This document shows positions 7,241-13,776 of a stretch of 19,760 bases of DNA, in pieces (the stretch's first letter is position 1; each line of letters starts with the position of its first letter). A program made the position numbers and the translations under genes. Under the pieces are notes generated by a model that was not told the DNA's origin, made no database searches, and saw nothing but the letters and a program-made list of their open reading frames with translations. This DNA comes from TMED14 sp038145075 (GTDB lineage: Bacteria > Bacteroidota > Bacteroidia > Flavobacteriales > Schleiferiaceae), in assembly GCA_038145075.1 (NCBI GenBank), contig JAYQOY010000030.1, positions 1 through 19,760 on the forward strand, written 5' to 3'.

Positions 7241-7264
7241 GCTAGAGGGCTAGAGGGCTAGAGC
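7241..7264. repeat. Three tandem octamers GCTAGAGG after gatC
   Basis: Two exact GCTAGAGG units (7241-7248, 7249-7256) and one with the last base changed (7257-7264) begin on the base after the gatC stop codon. The complement is CCTCTAGC, related to the CCCTnnnn octamers at other junctions in this window. The array opens a 268-base spacer (7241-7508) that contains no gene I can support; the rest of it holds the second hairpin repeat and the upstream region of the SPFH gene. Confidence 0.75.
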
Positions 7265-7343
7265 TTGGCAAAACAACGGAAAGTCCCAGCGCGCGGCGAA
7301 GGTCCACACCACAGTTCAAGGGTAAAAGAGATTAAGCGTTTAA

Positions 7344-7469
7344 GCGAAAAGGCTACAGCGCGAAGCGCGTGCTTTCTAGCTTCAGGGCGCAGTCCGAGCT
7401 CTCTAGCTTCAGGGCGCAGCCCGAGCTTTCTAGCTCTCTAGCCACAGCGCGAAGCGCGTGCTCTCTAGC
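7344..7469. repeat. Dispersed hairpin/CTAG repeat, copy 2
   Basis: This copy aligns end to end with 1-99 and is exactly 27 bases longer. The order is GAA hairpin, TCTAGC, GCA hairpin, TCTAGC, GCA hairpin, TCTAGCTC, GAA hairpin, TCTAGC. The final hairpin (7443-7460) has CAC, bulged A, GCGC, loop GAA, GCGC, GTG. Copy 1 has GTGC and GCAC at the matching arms, a compensatory change. It lies between gatC and the SPFH gene, about 40 bases before the latter. Confidence 0.85.
7375..7428. repeat. Tandem 27-base duplication inside the repeat
   Basis: Units 7375-7401 and 7402-7428 both start TCTAGCTTCAGGGCGCAG and differ at two positions. One difference changes the hairpin pair GGGC/GCCC to GGGC/GTCC, which still pairs as G-U in RNA. 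Copy 1 has only one such unit, so the number of units varies between copies. Confidence 0.8.
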
Positions 7470-7508
7470 ACTCTTTTCGTACCTTCATAGAAACTCAACT
7501 ACACCCCC

Positions 7509-8495
7509 ATGTTATCTACGTACATCACCCTGTCGTTTGTTGCGCTTTTGGTCATCTTTTTGCTGGCGAAAGGAATTCGGATCGTTAAGCAGTCGGAAGC
7601 GATGATTATTGAGCGTTTGGGCAAGTACCATCGCACGCTGGAGTCCGGCATTAATATCATCATTCCGGTGATTGATCAACCGCGTCAAATTTCGTGGCGC
7701 TACAGTGAGACCGGCTTTAATGGGGAGACGATTCCGGTTTTCCGAATGCAGGACCGCATTGACTTGCGTGAAAACGTGTACGACTTCCCCAAGCAGAATG
7801 TGATCACGAAGGACAACGTGGTGACGGAGATTAACGCGCTCATTTACTTCCAAATTATGGACCCCATTAAGGCGGTGTATGAGATTGGAAATTTGCCGAA
7901 CGCCATTGAGAAACTGACCCAAACCACCCTGCGTAACGTCGTGGGCGAATTGGATTTGGACGAGTCGCTTTCGAGCCGAGATACGATTAACTCGAAGCTG
8001 CGCGCCATTTTGGATGACGCGACCAACAAGTGGGGCGTCAAGGTGAACCGCGTCGAGCTTCAGGACATCAACCCTCCTCGCGAGATTCGCGATGCGATGG
8101 AAAAGCAGATGCGTGCGGAGCGCGACCGTCGTGCGACGATTTTGGAGGCAGAAGGCGAAAAGCGCAGCCAAATTTTGACGGCAGAAGGCGAGCGCGAATC
8201 GGCGATTCAGCGTGCGGAAGGTCAGAAGACGGCCGCCATTTTGGAGGCGGAAGGTTTGGCGCAGGCGCGCATTCGGGTCGCAGAAGCAGAAGCTGAAGCC
8301 ATCAAGAAGGTGTCCGATGCCATCAAAGACTTCTCCGGCGACCCCGTGCAGTACCTCATCGCCCAGAAATACTTGGAAACGCTGCAGGACATGACCTCTG
8401 GAAAGGACAATAAAACCATTTACCTGCCCTACGAGGCGACCGGTGTCCTGTCTTCCTTGGGCGGCATCAAGGACTTGCTCAGCGGCCAGAAATAG
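7509..8495 (+). CDS. qmcA: SPFH/Band 7 family protein, QmcA (stomatin-like)
   Basis: SPFH proteins form oligomeric membrane cages linked to membrane-domain organisation and protease control. The 328-residue protein has one N-terminal transmembrane segment (about 5-22) and an SPFH domain (about 25-190, including IIERLGKYHRTLESGINIIIP). A charged coiled coil (about 195-275) with repeated AEGE/AEG units follows, and then a C-terminal region with PVQYLIAQKYLETL. This matches the QmcA/paraslipin branch. The usual partner NfeD lies downstream at 9834 but is separated by an MFS gene. A weak -7-like TACCTTCA at 7480-7487 lies in the upstream spacer. A function in membrane quality control is inferred from the family. 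Confidence 0.9.
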   Translation: MLSTYITLSFVALLVIFLLAKGIRIVKQSEAMIIERLGKYHRTLESGINIIIPVIDQPRQISWRYSETGFNGETIPVFRMQDRIDLRENVYDFPKQNVITKDNVVTEINALIYFQIMDPIKAVYEIGNLPNAIEKLTQTTLRNVVGELDLDESLSSRDTINSKLRAILDDATNKWGVKVNRVELQDINPPREIRDAMEKQMRAERDRRATILEAEGEKRSQILTAEGERESAIQRAEGQKTAAILEAEGLAQARIRVAEAEAEAIKKVSDAIKDFSGDPVQYLIAQKYLETLQDMTSGKDNKTIYLPYEATGVLSSLGGIKDLLSGQK

Positions 8496-8590
8496 GCCCA
8501 GGCCCTCGCGGCCAAAACTTTACGGGCCCCAAGCGTCAACGTATACGGGTATTTCGCGACCTTTGCGGGCATTCTTAGCTCTACAAAGCC

Positions 8591-9829
8591 GTGAAAAACC
8601 GTCAAGCAGCCGTTGGCTTCATCTTTATTACCCTGCTCCTCGATGTGATTGGACTGGGCATTATCATCCCCGTCATCCCTTCGCTCATTCAAGAGCTCAC
8701 GGGCGGCGACATGTCGCAGGCCGCACAGTACGGCGGCTGGCTGATTGGCTCGTACGCCTTGGTGCAGTTTCTCTGTGCGCCCTTGGTGGGGGCTTTGAGC
8801 GATCGCTACGGGCGACGCCCCGTGTTGCTGCTTTCGCTGCTGGGATTTGGACTGGATTACTTGGTGTTGGCCATTGCACCAACCATCGGCTGGCTCTTTG
8901 TGGCGCGCATCATCGCGGGCTTCTTTGGGGCTTCCTTCACGACGGGTGCCGCCTACATTGCGGACGTATCTACGCCTGAAAAGCGTGCCCAAAACTTCGG
9001 TCTCCTAGGCGCTGCCTTTGGCTTGGGCTTTATCATTGGCCCCGTCACGGGCGGCCTCCTCGGCGAAATTGGCCCCCGCGTTCCATTCTACGCAGCTGCT
9101 GGTTTGACCCTGTTGAATTGGCTCTATGGCTACTTCATCTTGCCCGAATCCCTTCCCATCGAAAACCGCCGCCCTTTCCAATGGAAGCGCGCCAACCCCA
9201 TGGGCACCCTTTTGGCCCTCAAACGCTACCCCGCCGTCGCTAGCTTGATTGGCTCGCTGACCTTCATATACGTGGCCTCCCACGCCGTTCAAGGCACCTG
9301 GGCCTATTTCTCCATGGAAAAATTCCAGTGGTCTGAGGCCATGGTGGGCTACAGTTTGGGCGTGGTGGGTGTTTTGAGCGCCCTCGTACAAGGCTTGCTG
9401 ATCCGAATTGTCATCCCCAAGCTAGGCTCCTACAAAGCGCTTATCACGGGCATCGCTCTAAATCTCGTGGGACTCATCCTCTTTTCCATGGCGTCGCAAG
9501 GCTGGATGCTCTTTGTCTTCTTGGTGCCTTACGCCTTAGGTGGTATTGCGGGCCCCTCGCTCCAAGGCATCCTCTCCAACCAAATCCCTGCCAACGAGCA
9601 GGGCGAACTCCAAGGCGCCCTCACCTCCATGATGTCCGCTACGGGCATCGTCGGTCCCTTGATGATGACCAGCATCTTCGCCTACTTCACCCACGCCGAT
9701 GCGGGAATCTACTTCCCCGGCGCGCCATTCATTGCGGGTGCCATCCTCATCGTGGTGGCATTGGCTCTGATTTTGCGCAAAGGCGAAGCGGGCACCTTGG
9801 GCACGCCTGCGGATTCCTCCGTATCTTAA
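8591..9829 (+). CDS. TetA-like MFS transporter (probable drug/proton antiporter)
   Basis: The 412-residue protein looks like a twelve-helix inner-membrane transporter of the TCR/Tet family. MFS motif A appears as GALSDRYGRRP at 67-77 in the loop between helices 2 and 3. The N-terminal segment (FIFITLLLDVIGLGIIIPVIP) is characteristic of TetA-like proteins. The start is GTG at 8591; no upstream ATG fits and the family usually begins a few residues before this hydrophobic stretch. The substrate cannot be told from sequence; chromosomal TetA-like proteins in Bacteroidota are often not tetracycline pumps. A near-consensus -7 element GACCTTTG lies at 8558-8565. It ends four bases before nfeD, so the two are probably co-transcribed. 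Confidence 0.88.
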   Translation: MKNRQAAVGFIFITLLLDVIGLGIIIPVIPSLIQELTGGDMSQAAQYGGWLIGSYALVQFLCAPLVGALSDRYGRRPVLLLSLLGFGLDYLVLAIAPTIGWLFVARIIAGFFGASFTTGAAYIADVSTPEKRAQNFGLLGAAFGLGFIIGPVTGGLLGEIGPRVPFYAAAGLTLLNWLYGYFILPESLPIENRRPFQWKRANPMGTLLALKRYPAVASLIGSLTFIYVASHAVQGTWAYFSMEKFQWSEAMVGYSLGVVGVLSALVQGLLIRIVIPKLGSYKALITGIALNLVGLILFSMASQGWMLFVFLVPYALGGIAGPSLQGILSNQIPANEQGELQGALTSMMSATGIVGPLMMTSIFAYFTHADAGIYFPGAPFIAGAILIVVALALILRKGEAGTLGTPADSSVS

Positions 9830-9833
9830 GGGG

Positions 9834-10271
9834 ATGCTAGACACCTTGACACCTGCAAATCTTTGGTTTATCGCTGGGGTGATCCTCATCATCCTGGAAA
9901 TGTTTACCCCCGGCTTCTTCTTGGCCAGCCTTTCGGTGGGCACCTTTTTGGCTGCCCTCATTGCATGGGCAGGCGGGAACGACACGTGGCAGTTGGTAGG
10001 ATTCATTGCGGGCGGCGCCATTTCATTGGTGGCCTTGCGCCCTATCATGAAGCGCTACTTTGAAGCCAGTGGGGCTTCGACGAATGCGGATGCCTTAGTG
10101 GGCCGAACGACCAAAGTGAGCCGCGGCGCAGCCGCCGGCGAGCGCGCTGAGGTCAAAATTGACGGGGATGTTTGGGCTGCTGAATGCGACCAAGAGCTAG
10201 CCGAAGGCGACAAAGTACAGGTCGTTGCACGCCAAAGCATTGTCCTCCTCGTGAAGCGTCTGGAGGCCTAA
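9834..10271 (+). CDS. NfeD-like membrane protein, partner of SPFH proteins
   Basis: This is a short NfeD-type protein (145 residues, YbbJ-like). It has two or three hydrophobic segments within about residues 8-70 and a C-terminal OB-fold-like soluble domain (about 80-145) with a DALVGRTTKVSRG segment. NfeD proteins bind SPFH proteins and are normally encoded beside them. Here the likely partner is the SPFH protein at 7509, with the MFS gene inserted between. It is only four bases downstream of that MFS gene. No ClpP-like protease domain is present, so this is the short form. Confidence 0.88.
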   Translation: MLDTLTPANLWFIAGVILIILEMFTPGFFLASLSVGTFLAALIAWAGGNDTWQLVGFIAGGAISLVALRPIMKRYFEASGASTNADALVGRTTKVSRGAAAGERAEVKIDGDVWAAECDQELAEGDKVQVVARQSIVLLVKRLEA

Positions 10272-10288
10272 CGCCGTCTCAAAAGCCC

Positions 10289-10313
10289 TAATTTTTTCGT
10301 TTTCAAAAAATTA
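10289..10313. other. AT-rich perfect inverted repeat
   Basis: Nine-base arms TAATTTTTT (10289-10297) and AAAAAATTA (10305-10313) flank a 7-base loop. It lies 17 bases after nfeD and could be a weak terminator or part of the cold-shock gene control region; all pairs are A-T, so the hairpin alone would be unstable. Confidence 0.5.
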
Positions 10314-10315
10314 AG

Positions 10316-10332
10316 TTGCACAAAGTGTGCAA
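10316..10332. promoter_or_regulatory. Palindrome upstream of the cold-shock gene
   Basis: TTGCACA (10316-10322) and TGTGCAA (10326-10332) form a perfect 7-bp inverted repeat with a 3-base centre. It lies about 18 bases upstream of a near-consensus -7 element TTCCTTTG (10351-10358), so it covers the usual -33 region. A protein-binding site is the simplest reading; no regulator is identified. Confidence 0.5.
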
Positions 10333-10382
10333 ATATTGGCGGAATTAGCCTTCCTTTGTCGCTTAGAATTTATCTCCAAAAC

Positions 10383-10574
10383 ATGAAAAACGGAACCGTT
10401 AAGTTCTTTGATGCCACCAAGGGATTTGGCTTCATCAAAGATCACGCAGGCGAAGGCGACTTCTTCGTGCACATCACTGGCACCCTCGAGCCCATCGCTG
10501 ATGGCGACGAGGTGGAATTTGAATTGAAAGAAGGCAAGCGCGGTATGCAAGCTGCCAACGTACGCAAAGTATAA
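10383..10574 (+). CDS. Cold-shock domain protein (CspA family)
   Basis: This is a single-domain, single-stranded nucleic-acid binding protein that acts as an RNA chaperone. The 63-residue length uses ATG at 10383, which gives the standard beginning MKNGTVKFFD; an in-frame ATG at 10356 would add nine non-conserved residues. RNP1 is KGFGFIKD (13-20) and RNP2 is DFFVHI (26-31). The domain is slightly shorter than E. coli CspA. There is no long 5' leader of the kind seen for E. coli cspA: the likely transcription start is about 20 bases upstream. A strong terminator follows at 10595-10625. Confidence 0.93.
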   Translation: MKNGTVKFFDATKGFGFIKDHAGEGDFFVHITGTLEPIADGDEVEFELKEGKRGMQAANVRKV

Positions 10575-10594
10575 CTACTCGATTTCCAACATAG

Positions 10595-10625
10595 AAAAGG
10601 GCGGCCCCGCAAGGGCCGCCCTTTT
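10595..10625. terminator. Bidirectional rho-independent terminator
   Basis: A perfect 13-bp stem, AAAAGGGCGGCCC (10595-10607) and GGGCCGCCCTTTT (10613-10625), encloses the loop CGCAA. The A and T ends make it usable for the cold-shock gene and for the convergent sugar transporter gene that ends at 10672. Confidence 0.9.
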
Positions 10626-10671
10626 GCTTTTAAACGTTTAGCACCAGGAGAAATGCGCTGCGCGCTACCCC

Positions 10672-11973
10672 TTAGGCGTTCTTCCCAACGCGGAGGGAAA
10701 GAAGGCCGGCAAAGAGCATCAAGCCACCGCCTAGGGCGACAGCGAGGATTTGGTCATTGCCCAGTACGTTCTTCATGATCCAGCCAAAGCCGAGTGCGGC
10801 GATAATTTCGGGCAGGACAATAAAGAAGTTGAAGATGCCCATGTACATGCCAATCTTGTCTTTGGGCAAAGAACTCGCAAACATCGCGTAGGGCATGGAG
10901 AGGATGGACGCCCAGGCAATGCCAACACCCGTCATCGACAGAAAGAGCATATTGGGGTCCTCAATCCAACTCAAGCTGAAGAGGCCGATGGCGCCCGCCG
11001 CCAAACAAAGGAAGTGCGTGAGCTGGTTGCCCAATTTCACCGCCAAGCTGCCGATGCCAAAGGCAAAGAGGAAGGTGATGAGGTTGTAGTAGGACAGGGT
11101 GAGGCCGGCGAATTCTACGCCTTGGGCGTATTCGGGGGTGTTGGGGGCCGCGTGGAAGATGTTTTCGGCAACAGCCGGGCTGTAGTAGAACCACATCAAA
11201 AAGAGGCCGGGCCAGGTAAAGAACTGCACCAGGGCCACTTGGCGCATCACTTTGGGCATGTGGCGGATGGAGCCAAAGATCTCCTGGAACATATCGGAGA
11301 TAGAGGCCTTCGCCTGAAGCTCCTTGAAGGCGGCCATGTCCGCAGGGGGGTAGGGCTTGGTCGTGAAGACGGTGTAGAGCACGGCCAAAAGCAAGACTAC
11401 CGCGCCCGCGTAGAAACTGTAAACCACCGACGTGGGGATACCCGTATAACCGGCGGGGTCGCTTACACTGAACCAGTTGCTCATCATCCAAGGCAGTGCT
11501 GAGGCCACCACGGATCCCACACCAATCATGAAGCTTTGGAAGGTAAAGCCGCGGCTATGTTGCTCTTCGGGGAGCATGTCCACCACAAAGGCGCGGAAGG
11601 GCTCCATGGAAATGTTAATGGAGGCATCTAAAATCCACAGCAGGCCCGCCGCCATCCACAAGGTGGAGCTTTGGGGCATGAAGAAGAGGGCCATGGAGGC
11701 TAAGAGGGCGCCTACCAGGAAGTAGGGGCGGCGGCGGCCCAGGGAGGTCCACGTTCGGTCCGACCAGTAGCCAATCACTGGCTGCACCAACAAACCTGTC
11801 ATCGGCGCGGCCAACCACAACATGGGAATGCTGTCGGCATCCGCCCCTAGGGATTTGTATATGGGACTCATATTGGCCATCTGCAGGGACCAGCCAAACT
11901 GAATGCCCAAAAAGCCAAAACTCATGTTCCAGATCTGCCAGAAATTCAATCTGGGCTTGGTTGCCGTATTCAT
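10672..11973 (-). CDS. SLC45-type MFS sugar transporter (probable maltose/maltodextrin)
   Basis: The 433-residue inner-membrane protein looks like a twelve-helix transporter. The loop GYWSDRTWTSLGRRRPYF at 68-85 is the signature of the sucrose/SLC45 branch (DR followed by GRRRP). The N-terminal segment SFGFLGIQFGWSLQMANMSPIY is shared with transporters found in Bacteroidota alpha-glucan loci. It should import a disaccharide or short oligosaccharide with protons. Maltose is inferred from the GH65 phosphorylase, pgmB and amylase genes nearby. It lies 12 bases after the NUDIX regulator on the same strand, so regulator and transporter probably share one transcript. Sucrose is the main alternative substrate. 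Confidence 0.88.
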   Translation of the reverse strand: MNTATKPRLNFWQIWNMSFGFLGIQFGWSLQMANMSPIYKSLGADADSIPMLWLAAPMTGLLVQPVIGYWSDRTWTSLGRRRPYFLVGALLASMALFFMPQSSTLWMAAGLLWILDASINISMEPFRAFVVDMLPEEQHSRGFTFQSFMIGVGSVVASALPWMMSNWFSVSDPAGYTGIPTSVVYSFYAGAVVLLLAVLYTVFTTKPYPPADMAAFKELQAKASISDMFQEIFGSIRHMPKVMRQVALVQFFTWPGLFLMWFYYSPAVAENIFHAAPNTPEYAQGVEFAGLTLSYYNLITFLFAFGIGSLAVKLGNQLTHFLCLAAGAIGLFSLSWIEDPNMLFLSMTGVGIAWASILSMPYAMFASSLPKDKIGMYMGIFNFFIVLPEIIAALGFGWIMKNVLGNDQILAVALGGGLMLFAGLLSLRVGKNA

Positions 11974-11985
11974 GCAAACAACGAA

Positions 11986-12672
11986 TTAAATTCCTTCGCG
12001 GCTCTTGTTCCAGGCGTACAAGCGAGCAGGCTTGTGCAGTACCCCAGTTTGTTTCTCTTCCAACGCAATGACCCAATTATCGTTGATGGCCTTCTTCCGG
12101 AAGTTTCGCTTGTCGAAAGACGAGTTCAAGATAGCTTCATAGAGGGCCTGCATCTGGCTCAAGGTGAATTTTTCCGGAAGGAGTTCGTGTCCCACGCGCA
12201 GTTCCTCTAATTCGTGGCGAAGCACAGCCAGCGCAGCCCTTACAATGTCACTGTGGTCAAAGGCGAGTTCTGGAATGCTGTTGACATCGTGCCAAAAAAC
12301 GCGCTCCGCAAAGCTGGAAGCCGAAGGATTGAAGTCCTCCATCTTCACTAAAGCATAGTAAGCGATGGTGATAACACGCGCCTCAGGATTGCTACGGTTG
12401 CTCTTCAGCCAAGGCAAATCCTTGATGTTTTTCACGCGATTAGGGTCGCCAAAAGCACCACTTTGCTTTAGGTAGAGGCCGCTCAAACTCGTTAGCTCTT
12501 TAAGAACACGAGCCGCGGCTTCATCGAGGTTTTCGCTATCACTCAAGTGATCACCAGGAAGAGCAAAGCGCCTTAATTGGCCTACGTCTTTTTGTTCAAT
12601 GAGTAACACATTGAGATTTTGGCCGTCAAAGCCAAAGACGACGCAGTCAACGGATACGTTTGGATTAATCAT
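11986..12672 (-). CDS. NUDIX-domain transcriptional regulator (NrtR/AraR type)
   Basis: The 228-residue protein joins an N-terminal NUDIX domain (about 5-140) to a C-terminal winged-helix domain (about 160-228, with FTLSQMQALYEAIL and DKRNFRKKA), the NrtR architecture. The NUDIX box is degenerate: from Gly40 to Leu60 the REUxEE core reads RVLKEL, so two of the key Glu residues are Val56 and Leu60. This suggests a ligand sensor and not a hydrolase. NrtR proteins regulate NAD metabolism, and AraR of Bacteroides thetaiotaomicron is a member that senses L-arabinose. Here the neighbours are a sugar transporter, pfkA and maltose genes, so a sugar or sugar-phosphate ligand is inferred. A -7 element at 12683-12690 overlaps the inverted repeat at 12686-12700, suggesting autoregulation. 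Confidence 0.9.
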   Translation of the reverse strand: MINPNVSVDCVVFGFDGQNLNVLLIEQKDVGQLRRFALPGDHLSDSENLDEAAARVLKELTSLSGLYLKQSGAFGDPNRVKNIKDLPWLKSNRSNPEARVITIAYYALVKMEDFNPSASSFAERVFWHDVNSIPELAFDHSDIVRAALAVLRHELEELRVGHELLPEKFTLSQMQALYEAILNSSFDKRNFRKKAINDNWVIALEEKQTGVLHKPARLYAWNKSREGI

Positions 12673-12682
12673 AGGGTAAAGA

Positions 12683-12690
12683 CAAATGTA
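12683..12690 (-). promoter_or_regulatory. Probable -7 element of the NUDIX regulator promoter
   Basis: On the minus strand this reads TACATTTG, a full TAnnTTTG match. It is 10 bases from the start codon at 12672, giving a leader of only a few bases. It overlaps the candidate operator at 12686-12700. Confidence 0.6.
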
Positions 12691-12700
12691 AATACTACAC
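12686..12700. promoter_or_regulatory. Candidate NUDIX-regulator operator, site 1
   Basis: The sequence ATGTAAATACTACAC contains TGTA, five bases, TACA as an inverted repeat. It matches site 2 in the positions TGTAA-N4-TACAC. It covers part of the -7 element of the regulator gene, where a bound repressor would block RNA polymerase. Assignment to the adjacent regulator is inference. Confidence 0.6.
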
Positions 12701-12740
12701 TTTCTTTTTTACCCATTAGTTTGCCCAAATTTTCGAGTTG

Positions 12741-12755
12741 GTGTAACTTATACAC
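12741..12755. promoter_or_regulatory. Candidate NUDIX-regulator operator, site 2
   Basis: GTGTAACTTATACAC is a perfect GTGTA, five bases, TACAC inverted repeat. It lies directly before the pfkA -7 element (12756-12763), filling the spacer between the two promoter boxes. Its centre is 55 bases from that of site 1. Confidence 0.65.
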
Positions 12756-12763
12756 TATCTTTG
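12756..12763 (+). promoter_or_regulatory. Probable -7 element of the pfkA promoter
   Basis: TATCTTTG fully matches TAnnTTTG. The start of transcription would be near 12769, about 20 bases before the pfkA GTG. The -33 box is weak (TTTC at 12731-12734, 21 bases away), as expected for a promoter under control. Confidence 0.65.
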
Positions 12764-12788
12764 AAGGCTACTCAATCCACAAAAGCAC

Positions 12789-13760
12789 GTGAAAAGCATA
12801 GCTGTACTCACTTCTGGAGGGGATGCCCCTGGCATGAACGCCGCCATTCGCGCGGTGGTCCGGGCAGGTATTTTCTACAAAAAAGAGGTGTTTGGCGTCT
12901 ACCGCGGCTACGACGGATTGATCGAGGGCGAGTTTGTGGCCCTCAACTCCAAAAGCGTGAAAAACATCCTCTCCCAAGGGGGTACGATGTTGAAGTCGGC
13001 GCGTTCGGCAGAATTTCGGACGCCTGAAGGCCGTGCCAAAGCTGCCCAGCAGCTGAAAGACCGCGGCATCGACGGCCTCGTCGTCATCGGCGGAGACGGA
13101 ACCTTTACCGGAGCGCATCTGCTCAGCGAAGAGCACGGAATTTCCGTGGTTGGCATTCCCGGCACGATTGACAACGACCTCTTTGGCACGGATTACACCA
13201 TTGGCTACGACACCGCGACCAATACCGTCGTGGAGTGCATTGACAAGATTCGCGATACAGCCAACAGCCACAACCGAATGTTCATCGTCGAGGTCATGGG
13301 CCGCGACGCCGGATTTATCGCCTTGAGTGCGGGCGTGGCCACGGGCGCTTTGGACATCATTCTGCCCGAAAAGAACACCTCCTTGGAGGACCTCTACGGC
13401 TCCATTGACCGCGGCGCCGAAAACAAAAAGACCAGCAACATCATCGTGGTCGCCGAGGGCAACCGTCTGGGCAAGCCCTTTGACCTGGCGAAGACCTTGG
13501 GCGAGCGCTACCCTGAACTCGACATCAAAGTGACCATCCTGGGCCACATCCAGCGCGGGGGTTCCCCCAGCGCCTTGGACCGCGTCAACGCCAGCCAGTT
13601 AGGTGTGGCGGCCGTGGAGTCCCTGCTCAATGGAAAATCTGCCATTATGGTGGGTTTGGTCAACGGTCAGCTGACCCAGACCTTCCTGCAACAAGCCATT
13701 TACAACAAAGCTCCGCTGGACATGGAACTCCACCGGATTTCGAAGATTTTATCTATCTAA
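12789..13760 (+). CDS. pfkA: ATP-dependent 6-phosphofructokinase
   Basis: PfkA phosphorylates fructose-6-phosphate to fructose-1,6-bisphosphate, the committed step of glycolysis. The 323-residue length fits the bacterial family. Visible motifs are LTSGGDAPGMNAAIR at the start, GGDGT at 101-105 (Gly104 points to ATP and not pyrophosphate as donor), PGTIDND around 124-130 with the catalytic Asp128, MGRDAGF, and the C-terminal GHIQRGGSPSALDR. The start is GTG, fixed by the conserved N-terminus. It is divergent from the NUDIX regulator, with promoter and candidate operator between, and 16 bases upstream of gapA. The placement suggests that this glycolytic step responds to the regulator of the sugar locus. 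Confidence 0.96.
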   Translation: MKSIAVLTSGGDAPGMNAAIRAVVRAGIFYKKEVFGVYRGYDGLIEGEFVALNSKSVKNILSQGGTMLKSARSAEFRTPEGRAKAAQQLKDRGIDGLVVIGGDGTFTGAHLLSEEHGISVVGIPGTIDNDLFGTDYTIGYDTATNTVVECIDKIRDTANSHNRMFIVEVMGRDAGFIALSAGVATGALDIILPEKNTSLEDLYGSIDRGAENKKTSNIIVVAEGNRLGKPFDLAKTLGERYPELDIKVTILGHIQRGGSPSALDRVNASQLGVAAVESLLNGKSAIMVGLVNGQLTQTFLQQAIYNKAPLDMELHRISKILSI

Positions 13761-13776
13761 AAACCTCCTGCGAAAC

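Noticed and set aside
7344..7469. Possible CRISPR array or integron attC site
   Set aside because: There are no spacers of constant length between identical repeats, no cas or integrase gene in the window, and the hairpin units are not separated by unique sequence.
7369..7605. Open frame of 78 codons across the hairpin repeat
   Set aside because: The translation is a repetition of Ser/Arg/Leu-rich units produced by the repeat, and it runs out of frame into the start of the SPFH gene.
8501..8516. Possible terminator after the SPFH gene
   Set aside because: GGCC-N5-GGCC arms can pair, but the stem is only four bases and no T run follows.
8591..9829. Calling the MFS exporter tetA (tetracycline resistance)
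   Set aside because: It belongs to the TetA-like family, but no mobile element or tetR-like gene is nearby and the substrate cannot be judged from sequence.
10356..10382. Nine extra N-terminal residues on the cold-shock protein
   Set aside because: The conserved domain begins exactly at the ATG at 10383, and the upstream residues have no counterpart in the family. The earlier ATG also lies in the likely promoter region.
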